Shown here: positions 1 through 7,845 of the stretch, one piece after another | How positions within the stretch are numbered: position 1 is the stretch's first letter | Layout of the letters: each line of letters opens with the position of its first letter | NCBI GenBank assembly: GCA_900544755.1 | Contig: UQWQ01000008.1 | Location: 1-42,573, forward strand | DNA length: 42,573 nucleotides | From: an uncultured Collinsella sp. | GTDB lineage: Bacteria > Actinomycetota > Coriobacteriia > Coriobacteriales > Coriobacteriaceae | Reading direction: 5' to 3' | Notes under the pieces: model-generated | The model's database searches: none | Told to the model about the DNA's origin: nothing | What the model saw: only the letters and a program-made list of their open reading frames with translations | Translations under genes and position numbers: made by a program

Positions 1-126
1 AAATGCGCCGATGTCGATCCGCGCGGCGATGCCAGCTATATCAACTACATTTCGGACAAGGCGACGTCGGTCGGCGGCGGCGTGCTCGAGGCACTCGCTA
101 TGCTCACCGGTGTCTTTAGAGGATAG
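1..126 (+). CDS. C-terminal end of a YqeB-like selenium-dependent molybdenum hydroxylase accessory protein (partial)
   Basis: An open frame runs from the first base to a TAG at 124-126 and gives 41 residues, so the gene starts upstream of the window. The tail reads DVDPRGD, then ISDKATSVGGGVLEAL. From memory of the YqeB/EF2563 family, proteins of selenium-dependent molybdenum hydroxylase clusters end with a similar DPR...ISDKA...GGGVLEA stretch, so I assign it there tentatively. The stop lies 9 bases before the xdhC-like start, which suggests one operon, and the neighbour also belongs to molybdenum hydroxylase maturation. Too little is present to exclude another family. Confidence 0.55.
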   Translation, partial: KCADVDPRGDASYINYISDKATSVGGGVLEALAMLTGVFRG

Positions 127-135
127 AAGGCGGCA

Positions 136-1179
136 ATGGAAAAGCTCGATGTTGTGAATGCGGCGCTTGCCGCCCTGCGTGCTGGCGAGACGTGCGAGCT
201 CGTGGTCGTGGCCGGTACGGCGGGGTCGTCACCGCGCGGTGTGGGCGCCTGGATGGCCGTCTTTGCCGATGGCAGCCAAGCGGGCACCATCGGCGGCGGC
301 AAGATTGAGCTCTTTGCGCTGGATGAGGCGCGCGAGCTCCTGAGCGCGGGACAGTCGCGTCTGGTCCGCTACACCATGGGCGGCGAGAACTCCGATACCG
401 GCATGATCTGCGGCGGGGCCATCTGCCTGTGCTACCTGCATCTGGATGCGACCCAGGCACCGTTGTTCCAGGAAATTGCCGACGTCTTGGCCTATCGGCG
501 CATCGGCGACTTCGTCATCGACTTTGGGCCGTTTGTCGCGAGCGCGCTCGAGGGCGATGCGGCCGAGTACCATGGCGAGGAATCGCGCCGCACCATTGCG
601 GGCTGCCCCGGGCTTTCGCTGGTGGAGGAGGGGAGTAAGGTCACCTACACCAACGCGGCCTCCGAGATTCCCGCGGCGCACATCGAGACGCTCTGCCCCG
701 AGGGCCTGACCTATATCTTTGGCTGCGGCCACGTGGGCGCTGCGACGGCGCGGGTACTCACGGCGGCGGGTTTTGCCGTCGTGGCTTGCGACGACCGCCC
801 CGGCACGCTGACCCCCGAATGGGGGCCCGGTGTCTACGACCGTCGTCTGGTCGACTACAAGAACCTGAGCAAGCAGTGCCCCATCGGCCCGCGCGACCTG
901 GTGGTCGTCGCCACGGCGGGTCACAAGTCCGATATCGACGTGGTGATTCAGGCCATGCGCGCCAAACCCGCCTATCTGGGCTGCTTGGGTTCGCGCCGCA
1001 AGACGGCATTTGTGCGCGCCCGCATGGAGCAGGAGGGCTTTACGCAGGAGCAAATTGACGAGCTGCACCTGCCGATCGGAGTCGCCATCGAGGCGGAGGA
1101 CCCCGAGGAGATCGCTATCTCCATTGCCGCCGAGATGATCCACCTGCGCCGCACCAAACTCGTTCCCCGCAAGCGCTAA
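136..1179 (+). CDS. xdhC: XdhC/CoxI-family molybdenum hydroxylase maturation protein
   Basis: A 347-residue protein of the XdhC/CoxI family. These proteins bind molybdenum cofactor and help its sulfuration and insertion into xanthine dehydrogenase-type enzymes in the cytoplasm. The N-terminal XdhC_CoxI domain shows GTAGSSPRGVGAWMAV and IGGGKIE near residues 28-58. The C-terminal domain has a Rossmann glycine motif (FGCGHVGAATA, about residues 195-205), then YLGCLGSRRK and the family-typical PIGVAIEAEDPEEIAISI. Length is normal for a two-domain member. The ATG follows a GGCGG-type ribosome site 9 bases after the upstream stop, so it is probably cotranscribed with the YqeB-like gene. No hydroxylase subunit lies in the window, so the client enzyme is inferred. 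Confidence 0.85.
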   Translation: MEKLDVVNAALAALRAGETCELVVVAGTAGSSPRGVGAWMAVFADGSQAGTIGGGKIELFALDEARELLSAGQSRLVRYTMGGENSDTGMICGGAICLCYLHLDATQAPLFQEIADVLAYRRIGDFVIDFGPFVASALEGDAAEYHGEESRRTIAGCPGLSLVEEGSKVTYTNAASEIPAAHIETLCPEGLTYIFGCGHVGAATARVLTAAGFAVVACDDRPGTLTPEWGPGVYDRRLVDYKNLSKQCPIGPRDLVVVATAGHKSDIDVVIQAMRAKPAYLGCLGSRRKTAFVRARMEQEGFTQEQIDELHLPIGVAIEAEDPEEIAISIAAEMIHLRRTKLVPRKR

Positions 1180-1196
1180 TCGCATCCCCATATATG

Positions 1197-1263
1197 AGTT
1201 GCGGTGAAATAGTTCCTAAATAAGCCTGACGGGCGGTCAGTCAGGAACTATTTCACCGCAACT
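1197..1263. repeat. Dispersed hairpin repeat, long form, copy 1
   Basis: A perfect 21-base inverted repeat (1197-1217 against 1243-1263) encloses a 25-base loop. The outer part (AGTTGCGGTGAAATAG) and its flank CATATATG recur at 2701-2774 at the other end of the permease gene. The inner stem differs between the copies but stays self-complementary in each. No T-run follows, so it is not a typical terminator. Confidence 0.85.
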
Positions 1264-1267
1264 GCTG

Positions 1268-1301
1268 TTTGACCCCGGGGGATGCAGGATTGCGGGTCAA
1301 A
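1268..1301 (+). promoter_or_regulatory. Candidate operator palindrome before the purine permease
   Basis: TTTGACCC at 1268-1275 is matched by its exact reverse complement GGGTCAAA at 1294-1301 with an 18-base spacer. It lies 23 bases upstream of a consensus -10 box, where a repressor or activator would bind. No regulator gene is adjacent, so the factor is unknown. Confidence 0.4.
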
Positions 1302-1323
1302 ATGCTACCTGTGTCATATGCCC

Positions 1324-1329
1324 TATAAT
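1324..1329 (+). promoter_or_regulatory. Candidate -10 box for the NCS2 permease
   Basis: TATAAT at 1324-1329 lies 51 bases before the chosen permease start. No good -35 hexamer is found at 16-18 bases upstream, which fits an activated promoter. A small hairpin (AGCGGC 1342-1347 with GCCGCT 1353-1358) would fall in the leader. Confidence 0.45.
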
Positions 1330-1380
1330 GTCCGACCGTTGAGCGGCATGGGGCCGCTGCTTAGGGTACGGGAGGCGCAA

Positions 1381-2694
1381 ATGGCAGAGTCGGCAGCAGG
1401 GGATGCCCTGTTCGAGCGAACGGGAAAAGTTTCGTTTGTGCAGGTATTGCCCCATGCGCTGCAGCATGTGCTGGCGGCATTCGCGGGTATCGTCACGCCC
1501 GCCATCATCATTGCGTCGGTCTGCGGCTTTACCCCTCAGGAGGAGGCCGCCGTCATCCAGGCGTCGCTCGTCCTCTCGGCGCTTGACATTTTCCTTCAAC
1601 AGTTTCCCATAAAAGGTGTCGTCGGTTCGGGCCTGCCCATTGTGATGGGTGCGAGCTTTACCTTCGTGCCGGCGCTCAAGGCAGTCGGTCTTGAGCTTGG
1701 TTTTGAGGCCGTGCTGGGCGCCCAGGTAATCGGCGGCGCGCTCGTCGCGCTCTTCGGCCTACTGTTTAGGCGCGTGAGTTTTCTGTTTCCGGCCCCGGTG
1801 CTCGGTACCGTCATCTTTGTGATCGGCCTGTCTCTGTGCCCGGTCGCTGTGGCTTCTATGGCGGGCGGGGAGGGCGCTGCCGATTTCGGCAGTGTCACCA
1901 ACTGGGCCGTCGCGCTCGTGACGTTTGTCGTCACCTTTATGGCTGGCAACTACGGCAAGGGCGCGCTTAGGCTGGGCAGCATCCTGGCTGGTATCTGCGC
2001 GGGCTTTGTTTTGGCTGCGGTGTTGGGCATGGTCGATTTCTCGGCCATCGCGACCGCCAGCTGGTTCGCCCCGCCGGCCCTGGGCGCCCATCGCCTTGTG
2101 TTCGACCCGGCCGCGTGCGCCGTTGTGGGCGTTGTCGCCATTGTCAACGCAGTACAGGTCATGGGCGAATTTGCCGCCGTGTCGTCCGCTGCGCTCGATA
2201 CCCCTGCGACCGATAGCCAGATCTCGGGTGGCCTGATCGCCAACGGCCTGGTCGGTATGCTGTCAGGCTTTTTGGGCGGCGTCCCCACGGCAACCTTTGG
2301 CCAGAATGTGGGCATTATCGCCGAGAACAAGGTCGTCAACCGCATGGTCTTTACGCTTGCCGCCGCCATCTTGCTCATCGCGGGCCTGCTGCCCAAGTGC
2401 GCGGCAGTGCTCACGTCCATTCCGCAGCCGGTCATCGGCGGCGCCACGATCGGCGTGTTCGCGACCATCGGTATGAACGGTGTGGTCATGTTTGCCCGCC
2501 ACGGCCTGTCTCAGCGCGATACCACGCTCATGGGTCTCTCTATCGCCTTTGGCACGGGCATTGAGCGCACGGCCGGCGCGCTTGCCGGCGCTGGATTCCC
2601 CGCATGGGTTGGCACCGTTTTTGGCGGATCCTCCATTGCCGTCGCCGCGCTCGTTGCTGTGATCCTCAACCTGGTCCTCCCGCGCCAAAAATAA
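1381..2694 (+). CDS. NCS2-family purine (xanthine/urate-type) permease
   Basis: A 437-residue, strongly hydrophobic membrane protein of the nucleobase-cation symporter 2 family, which imports uracil, xanthine or urate with protons or sodium. The motif TATFGQNVGIIAENKVVNR, about residues 303-321, corresponds to the NCS2 signature after the substrate-binding helix. About 12-14 membrane segments can be read. The frame is open further upstream, but ATG 1381 is preceded by GGGAGG at proper spacing and yields the family's usual length. Its place next to the XdhC-family gene suggests a purine such as xanthine or urate rather than uracil; that choice is inference. Confidence 0.85.
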   Translation: MAESAAGDALFERTGKVSFVQVLPHALQHVLAAFAGIVTPAIIIASVCGFTPQEEAAVIQASLVLSALDIFLQQFPIKGVVGSGLPIVMGASFTFVPALKAVGLELGFEAVLGAQVIGGALVALFGLLFRRVSFLFPAPVLGTVIFVIGLSLCPVAVASMAGGEGAADFGSVTNWAVALVTFVVTFMAGNYGKGALRLGSILAGICAGFVLAAVLGMVDFSAIATASWFAPPALGAHRLVFDPAACAVVGVVAIVNAVQVMGEFAAVSSAALDTPATDSQISGGLIANGLVGMLSGFLGGVPTATFGQNVGIIAENKVVNRMVFTLAAAILLIAGLLPKCAAVLTSIPQPVIGGATIGVFATIGMNGVVMFARHGLSQRDTTLMGLSIAFGTGIERTAGALAGAGFPAWVGTVFGGSSIAVAALVAVILNLVLPRQK

Positions 2695-2707
2695 CGCCCC
2701 ATATATG

Positions 2708-2774
2708 AGTTGCGGTGGAATAGGGACTGTTTAAGCCTTTTAAGCCATCAAACAGTCCCTATCTCACCGCAACT
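2708..2774. repeat. Dispersed hairpin repeat, long form, copy 2
   Basis: Arms 2708-2732 and 2750-2774 are complementary over 25 bases with two mismatches. The outer part matches copy 1 at 1197-1263, including the flanks CATATATG and GCTGTTT. The inner stem holds AGGGACTGTTT and its inverted copy, which resembles the core of the short repeats at 35219-35251. The rest of the gap 2695-3015 holds the leader of the ribosomal operon and no gene. Confidence 0.85.
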
Positions 2775-2872
2775 GCTGTTTTCCTCCGTGCCCTAGGGAT
2801 CAATTTGTGCGGGGGAGTTGTGGAGTTGTGCAGGCAGACGAGGTTTTTCTGGAAATACGCACCCAATGCGCG

Positions 2873-2878
2873 TATAGT
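2873..2878 (+). promoter_or_regulatory. Candidate -10 box of the rplE operon
   Basis: TATAGT at 2873-2878 lies in the 321-base gap before rplE and would leave a leader of roughly 130 bases. No convincing -35 hexamer is seen. The cluster starts here without its usual upstream genes, so some promoter must lie in this gap; this hexamer is the best candidate I can point to. Confidence 0.35.
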
Positions 2879-3015
2879 ACCGATTGTTTTGTCGGCTCCT
2901 GCTGCGTCGAGTCCAAACCGCGAAATGCCATGAGCGGCGCGGATGCAGCCAGGAGGCACGAGGACAACCCATCGTGGCCACGCCCCGTGCTTAAAACCCC
3001 AAGAAGGAGTGAACA

Positions 3016-3573
3016 ATGGCAGAAGAGAAGTATGTGCCGCGTCTAAAGACCAAGTACAACAACGAGGTCAAGCAGCAGCTTCAGGACAAGTTCCAGTACG
3101 AGAACGTCATGATGATCCCCAAGTTTGAGAAGATCGTCGTGAACATGGGTGTCGGCGAGGCCGCTACCGATTCCAAGGCCATCGACGGTGCCGTGCGCGA
3201 CCTGCGCGCCATCACCGGCCAGCAGCCGATGATCACCCGTGCCCGCAAGTCCATCGCTACCTTCCGCCTGCGCGCTGGTATGCCGATCGGCTGCAAGGTT
3301 ACCCTGCGTGGCGACCGTATGTGGGAGTTCTTCGATCGTCTGACCTCCGTCGCGATTCCCCGTATCCGCGACTTCCGCGGCATCTCCGCCAAGAGCTTCG
3401 ACGGCCGTGGTAACTTCTCCATGGGCGTCACCGAGCAGCTCATCTTCCCCGAGATCGACTTCGACTCCGTCGATCACCAGCGTGGTATGGACATCACTTT
3501 CGTGACCACCGCCAATACCGATGAGGAGGCCAAGGCCCTTCTGGACGCCTTCGGTTTCCCGTTCAAGAAATAG
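3016..3573 (+). CDS. rplE: 50S ribosomal protein L5
   Basis: A 185-residue protein that binds 5S rRNA in the large-subunit central protuberance. It carries the L5 hallmarks KIVVNMGVGEA, ITGQQPMITRARKSIATFRLR, GCKVTLRG and FPEIDFD, at normal length. The ATG follows AAGGAG at good spacing. It is the first gene of the run: the expected preceding genes rplN, rplX, rpsQ and rpmC are not there, and the neighbour upstream is a purine permease. The gene itself is intact. Confidence 0.97.
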   Translation: MAEEKYVPRLKTKYNNEVKQQLQDKFQYENVMMIPKFEKIVVNMGVGEAATDSKAIDGAVRDLRAITGQQPMITRARKSIATFRLRAGMPIGCKVTLRGDRMWEFFDRLTSVAIPRIRDFRGISAKSFDGRGNFSMGVTEQLIFPEIDFDSVDHQRGMDITFVTTANTDEEAKALLDAFGFPFKK

Positions 3574-3627
3574 GTTCACCTGCCCTATGAGCGCCGTTCC
3601 CAGAAGGGGGCGGCGCTTGGGGCGAAC
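3574..3627 (+). other. Structured spacer between rplE and rpsN
   Basis: This spacer folds into one elongated hairpin starting right after the rplE stop: GTTC 3574-3577 with GAAC 3624-3627, GCCC 3582-3585 with GGGC 3620-3623, and AGCGCCG 3590-3596 with CGGCGCT 3611-3617. No T-run follows. It may be a processing or translational-control element. Confidence 0.5.
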
Positions 3628-3652
3628 AATACTCTATGTGAGGAGGATATAA

Positions 3653-3838
3653 GTGGCTAAGACATCGATGATCGTCAAGTGCAATCGCAAGCAGAAGTTC
3701 TCTACTCGTGAGTACACGCGCTGCCAGCGCTGCGGCCGTCCGCACTCTGTGTACCGCAAGTTCGGCCTGTGCCGTGTCTGCTTCCGCGAGCTTGCACTCA
3801 AGGGCGAGCTTCCCGGCGTTAAGAAGGCCAGCTGGTAA
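3653..3838 (+). CDS. rpsN: 30S ribosomal protein S14, zinc-binding type
   Basis: A 61-residue S14 of the short, zinc-ribbon type (also called rpsZ). Two CXXC pairs, CQRC and CRVC, 12 residues apart, bind the zinc. The start is GTG 3653, placed after AGGAGG. S14 helps assemble the 30S head. It sits at its canonical spc-operon position between L5 and S8. Confidence 0.95.
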   Translation: MAKTSMIVKCNRKQKFSTREYTRCQRCGRPHSVYRKFGLCRVCFRELALKGELPGVKKASW

Positions 3839-3957
3839 GTCACTACCAGCGTTTCAAGCATCCGTTTGGAACAGGGAAAACGCGCTAGTTAGGCTTTGCC
3901 GTTAAGGGCGGCGAAGAACCAAGAGCACGTGTTCATCAAGAACGAAGGAGAATCTGT

Positions 3958-4356
3958 ATGAACCTTACAGACCCGATCGCAGATATGCTTACGCGCATCC
4001 GTAACGCTAACTCTGTGAACAAGGCCACGGTCTCCATGCCGAGCAGCAAGAAGCTCGTCGAGATCGCTCGTGTTCTGCACGAGGAGGGCTACATCGAGGG
4101 CTACGATGTCGAGGACACCGTTCCCCAGAAGACTCTGCACATCACGCTTAAGTATGGTCCCAAGAAGGCTAAGGTCATCAACGGCATCCGCCGCATTTCC
4201 AAGCCGGGCCTGCGTAAGTACACCGGCGTTGCCGACATGCCCCGCGTCCGCGGTGGCCTTGGTACCGCCATTATTTCCACCAGCCATGGCGTCATGACCG
4301 ACCGCGATGCTCGCAAGCACAACGTCGGCGGCGAGATCATCGCTTACGTCTGGTAA
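3958..4356 (+). CDS. rpsH: 30S ribosomal protein S8
   Basis: A 132-residue S8, which binds 16S rRNA helix 21 early in 30S assembly and in E. coli represses the spc operon. Visible hallmarks are DPIADMLTRIRNA at the N-terminus, then RISKPGLRKY and the C-terminal GGEIIAYVW. Start ATG 3958 follows GAAGGAG. Length and position are canonical. Confidence 0.97.
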   Translation: MNLTDPIADMLTRIRNANSVNKATVSMPSSKKLVEIARVLHEEGYIEGYDVEDTVPQKTLHITLKYGPKKAKVINGIRRISKPGLRKYTGVADMPRVRGGLGTAIISTSHGVMTDRDARKHNVGGEIIAYVW

Positions 4357-4389
4357 TTCGCTCGGTAGGTAGAAGGAAAGGAGATCACC

Positions 4390-4926
4390 GTGTCTCGTAT
4401 CGGTAATAAGCCTGTCCAGATTCCCGCCGGAGTCGAAGTGGCAGTCAACGGCAACAACGTTGTCGTCAAGGGCCCCAAGGGCCAGCTCGAGCTCGATGTC
4501 TTTGAGAAGCTCGCTATCAACATCGAGGACAACGTCCTCACCGTTTCCCGTCCCGACGACGAGCGTGAGACCCGTGCCCGCCACGGCCTCACCCGTGCCC
4601 TCATCCACAACATGGTTGTTGGCGTTTCCGAGGGCTTCGAGAAGAAGCTCGAGCTCGCCGGCGTCGGTTACCGCGTGCAGCAGAAGGGCAAGAACCTCGA
4701 GTTCTCCCTGGGCTTCTCGCACCCCGTGATCGTCGAGGCTCCCGAGGGCATCACCTTCGAGGTTCCCGACAACACCCACGTGAACGTCAAGGGTATCAAC
4801 AAGCAGCAGGTCGGTCAGATCGCCGCTGAGATCCGCGGCCATCGTCCTCCCGAGCCTTACAAGGGCAAGGGTATCCACTACGTTGGCGAGCACATCCGCC
4901 GCAAGCTGGGTAAGGCCGCCAAGTAG
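4390..4926 (+). CDS. rplF: 50S ribosomal protein L6
   Basis: A 178-residue L6 located near the sarcin-ricin loop and stalk base. It shows MSRIGNKPVQIPAGVEV at the N-terminus, the repeated L6 fold, and the signature RPPEPYKGKGIHY about residues 151-163. It starts with GTG at 4390 after AAGGAG. Confidence 0.97.
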   Translation: MSRIGNKPVQIPAGVEVAVNGNNVVVKGPKGQLELDVFEKLAINIEDNVLTVSRPDDERETRARHGLTRALIHNMVVGVSEGFEKKLELAGVGYRVQQKGKNLEFSLGFSHPVIVEAPEGITFEVPDNTHVNVKGINKQQVGQIAAEIRGHRPPEPYKGKGIHYVGEHIRRKLGKAAK

Positions 4927-4951
4927 TCGTAACCGACTCACTCGCATAAGA

Positions 4952-4973
4952 CCAGCACCCCGTCAGGTGCTGG
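4952..4973 (+). other. Hairpin between rplF and rplR
   Basis: CCAGCACC (4952-4959) pairs perfectly with GGTGCTGG (4966-4973) around a six-base loop. No T-run follows directly. It may be a processing or weak attenuation site inside the operon. Confidence 0.5.
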
Positions 4974-5001
4974 CAAGATCAACCTTTTTAGGAGTTTACG
5001 T

Positions 5002-5370
5002 ATGAACAAGCATAAGGCGAAGCTGGAAGGCCTCAAGCGTCGTCAGCGTCGTGTTCGCGGCAAGGTCTCGGGTACCTCCGAGCGTCCGCGTCTTCGCGTG
5101 ACCCGTACTAACGCCAACATCTATGCCCAGATCATCGACGACAGCAAGGGCTCCAGCCTGACGCTCGTCTCTGCCTCGACCCTCGAGGCCGAGTTCAAGG
5201 GCACCCACACCTCGAACAAGGAGGCTGCGGAGAAGGTCGGTCAGCTCGCTGGCAAGCGTGCCATCGAGGCCGGCATCACCAAGGTCGCCTTCGATCGCGG
5301 TGGCCGTATCTACCATGGCCGCGTCAAGGCCCTCGCCGACGGTGCTCGTGCCGCCGGTCTCGAGTTCTAG
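5002..5370 (+). CDS. rplR: 50S ribosomal protein L18
   Basis: A 122-residue L18, which joins L5 in binding 5S rRNA. The basic N-terminus (KRRQRRVRGKVSGT) is followed by the L18 core RPRLRVTRTNANIYAQIIDD and the C-terminal FDRGGRIYHGRVKALADGAR. ATG 5002 follows AGGAG. The next gene, rpsE, starts 14 bases after the stop. Confidence 0.97.
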   Translation: MNKHKAKLEGLKRRQRRVRGKVSGTSERPRLRVTRTNANIYAQIIDDSKGSSLTLVSASTLEAEFKGTHTSNKEAAEKVGQLAGKRAIEAGITKVAFDRGGRIYHGRVKALADGARAAGLEF

Positions 5371-5384
5371 GAGGTATGTAGCAC

Positions 5385-5909
5385 ATGGCTCGTAATCAGA
5401 AGCAGCAGCGCGAGGCCTCCGAGTTCGAGGAGCGCGTCGTTTACATCAACCGCGTGTCGAAGACCGTCAAGGGTGGTCGTCGCATGAGCCTCGTCGCTCT
5501 CGTCGTCGTTGGCGACGGCAAGGGCAACGTCGGCGTTGGCATGGGCAAGTCCGCTGAGGTGCCCCTGGCCATCTCCAAGGCGTCTCTCGATGCCAAGAAG
5601 AACATGTTCCACGTGCCGGTGACCGAGCAGGGCACCATCCCGCACGAGGTTCTCGGCCACTTTGGTGCCGGCCGCATCATCATCAAGCCCGCTGTCGAGG
5701 GTACCGGCGTTATCGCCGGCGGCGCTGTGCGTCCCCTCTTCGAGCTTGCTGGCATCAAGAACGTCCTGTCCAAGTCCCTCGGTACCGACAACGGCCTCAA
5801 CATCATCAAGGCTGCCGTCGAGGGCCTCAAGGAGCTCTCCAGCCCTGAGGACGTCGCGGCTCGCCGTGGCCTGACGGTCTCCGAGATGTTCGTCGGTAAG
5901 GAGAACTAA
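5385..5909 (+). CDS. rpsE: 30S ribosomal protein S5
   Basis: A 174-residue S5 involved in decoding accuracy and mRNA unwinding. The dsRNA-binding-like N-domain (ERVVYINRVSKTVKGGRRMS) and the C-domain (GTGVIAGGAVRPLFELAGI) are both intact. ATG 5385 follows AGGAGG, which overlaps the rplR stop region. Two bases separate it from rpmD, so translation is likely coupled. Confidence 0.97.
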   Translation: MARNQKQQREASEFEERVVYINRVSKTVKGGRRMSLVALVVVGDGKGNVGVGMGKSAEVPLAISKASLDAKKNMFHVPVTEQGTIPHEVLGHFGAGRIIIKPAVEGTGVIAGGAVRPLFELAGIKNVLSKSLGTDNGLNIIKAAVEGLKELSSPEDVAARRGLTVSEMFVGKEN

Positions 5910-5911
5910 GC

Positions 5912-6094
5912 ATGGCTGACACCATCAAGATCAAGCAGGTCCGCAGCACCAACGGTTGCAAGCAGGACCAGGTCCGTACTGTCCGTGCCCTCGGTCTCCA
6001 CAGGATCCGCGAGGTTCGCGAGATTGCTGACAACGAGTCCGTCCGCGGCATGATCTTCAAGGTCAAGCACCTTGTCGAGATTGTAGAGGAGTAG
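5912..6094 (+). CDS. rpmD: 50S ribosomal protein L30
   Basis: A 60-residue L30. It shows the short family pattern IKIKQVRSTNGCKQDQVRTV then LGLHRIREV, followed by the VRGMIFKVKHLVEIVEE end. It lies between S5 and L15 as usual, with only a few bases on either side. Confidence 0.95.
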   Translation: MADTIKIKQVRSTNGCKQDQVRTVRALGLHRIREVREIADNESVRGMIFKVKHLVEIVEE

Positions 6095-6097
6095 CAA

Positions 6098-6547
6098 ATG
6101 CAGCTTCACGATCTTACTCCCGCGCCCGGTTCCACCAAGAACCGCAAGCGCGTCGGCCGTGGCAATTCTTCGGGTCACGGCACCACTTCTGGCCGCGGCC
6201 AGAAGGGCCAGGGTTCCCGCTCTGGTGGCACCAAGGGTGCCGGCTTCGAGGGTGGCCAGACTCCGCTGGCTATGCGCCTGCCCAAGCTTCCGGGCTTCCG
6301 CAACCCCCGTCGTATCGAGTACACCGCTGTTAACGTTGAGCGTCTCGAGCGTAAGTTCGAGGACGGCGCTGTAATCGACGGTGCCGCTCTTAAGGCCGCT
6401 CGCATCACCAAGAGCGAGTTCGAGCCCGTCAAGGTGCTCGGCAATGGTGAGCTCACCAAGAAGTTCACGGTCAAGGTCGACAAGGTCAGCGCTTCTGCGC
6501 AGGCCAAGATCGAGGCCGCCGGCGGAAAGGTCGAGCTGCCGTGCTAA
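6098..6547 (+). CDS. rplO: 50S ribosomal protein L15
   Basis: A 149-residue L15, a late-assembling protein of the large subunit. It has the glycine- and arginine-rich N-terminal extension (RKRVGRGNSSGHGTTSGRG) and the core LPKLPGF plus the AGGKVELP end. The last seven bases overlap the start of secY, a sign of translational coupling. Confidence 0.97.
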   Translation: MQLHDLTPAPGSTKNRKRVGRGNSSGHGTTSGRGQKGQGSRSGGTKGAGFEGGQTPLAMRLPKLPGFRNPRRIEYTAVNVERLERKFEDGAVIDGAALKAARITKSEFEPVKVLGNGELTKKFTVKVDKVSASAQAKIEAAGGKVELPC

Positions 6548-7827
6548 ATGGTCTTAAGAATGCTTTCCGCATCAAAGAATTGCGCGAAAAGATTCTTTTT
6601 ACCATAGCTATGCTCGTCGTGTACCGCATTGGTGCGCACGTTCCTGTGCCCGGCATTCCCTTCCAGGGGATGCTGGGCCTTTTCTCGACCGATAACAATT
6701 CGGTCGCCGCAGGTGCTATGGCCCTCCTGAATCTTTTCTCTGGCGGCGCGTTGAGCTATGTGTCGGTGTTTTCGCTGGGCATCATGCCTTACATCACCAG
6801 CTCGATCATCCTCCAGATGCTCCAGGCCGTCGTGCCTTCCCTGCATGAGCTTGCCCGCGAGGGCGAGGTCGGTCAGACCAAGATTACGCAGTATTCGCGT
6901 TACCTCACCCTGGCTCTGGCAATCCTCAACTCCGTGGGTTACCTCTTCCTCTTTAAGAGCTTCGGCATCAGCTTCAATGGCGCCGGCGCTCCCGAGATCA
7001 TCTTCGACCTCATGATTGTCGGCACGCTCACCGCGGGCGCCATGCTGATCATGTGGATTGGTGAGCTCATCACCCAGCGCGGTATCGGCAATGGCATGTC
7101 GCTGATCATCTTTGCGAACATTATGGCCGGTCTGCCGCAGGCGATCTTCTCCAGCACCGAGGGCAATGCCGGTGGCATCATCACCATGGTGATCATCTGC
7201 GCCATCATCCTGCTGGTTATCCCGCTGATTGTTTTCCTTGAGCGTGGCCAGCGCCGCATCCCGGTCTCCTACGCCAAACGCGTCGTGGGCCGTCGCATGA
7301 TGGGTGGCCAGACCACCTACCTGCCCATTAAGGTCAATACCGCGGGTGTCGTGCCGATCATCTTCGCTTCGGCGCTGCTGTACTTCCCGGCTCAGATTGC
7401 CGTGTTCTTCCCCGGCATCGGTTGGATTCAGGCAGTTGCCTCTGCGCTTTCGACCGGTTGGCTCAACTGGGTGCTTAACGTTGTCCTCATCGTGTTCTTC
7501 GCGTACTTCTACACCTCCATGGTGTTCAACCCCGATGACACGGCCGACAACCTTAAGAAGCAGGGCGGCTTTATTCCGGGCGTGCGTCCGGGTAGGGCTA
7601 CCGCGGCCTACATCAAGAACGCGCTCAACAAGATCACGCTTCCCAGCGCTGTCTTTTTGGCGCTCATCGCCATCGTGCCTTCGATTATCTTCTCCTTCAC
7701 GGGTAACCATCTGATCCAGGCATTTGGTGGCACGTCCATCCTCATCATGGTCGGCGTCGTGCTCGACACGGTCGATAAGCTCGAAGGCCAGATCAAGATG
7801 TATGATTACGATGGATTCTTTAAATAG
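6541..7827 (+). CDS. secY: Preprotein translocase subunit SecY
   Basis: A 428-residue, ten-helix channel of the Sec translocon in the cytoplasmic membrane, partner of the SecA encoded at 35388. Signatures seen are YRIGAHVPVPGI, SIILQMLQAVVPSL, GIGNGMSLIIF and GQRRIPVSYAKRVVGRR. The start is GTG 6541 inside the rplO end; the ATG at 6548 is out of frame. A GGAAAGG about 10 bases upstream supports the GTG. Confidence 0.97.
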   Translation: MLNGLKNAFRIKELREKILFTIAMLVVYRIGAHVPVPGIPFQGMLGLFSTDNNSVAAGAMALLNLFSGGALSYVSVFSLGIMPYITSSIILQMLQAVVPSLHELAREGEVGQTKITQYSRYLTLALAILNSVGYLFLFKSFGISFNGAGAPEIIFDLMIVGTLTAGAMLIMWIGELITQRGIGNGMSLIIFANIMAGLPQAIFSSTEGNAGGIITMVIICAIILLVIPLIVFLERGQRRIPVSYAKRVVGRRMMGGQTTYLPIKVNTAGVVPIIFASALLYFPAQIAVFFPGIGWIQAVASALSTGWLNWVLNVVLIVFFAYFYTSMVFNPDDTADNLKKQGGFIPGVRPGRATAAYIKNALNKITLPSAVFLALIAIVPSIIFSFTGNHLIQAFGGTSILIMVGVVLDTVDKLEGQIKMYDYDGFFK

Positions 7828-7845
7828 GCTAGAGGAGGATTGCTC

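Noticed and set aside
1282..1380. Longer N-terminus for the NCS2 permease
   Set aside because: It would cover the -10 box and lacks a ribosome site; ATG 1381 has GGGAGG and the normal family length.
3889..4947. A 352-codon minus-strand frame across rpsH and rplF
   Set aside because: It spans two well-supported ribosomal genes antisense and has no start site or recognisable domain.
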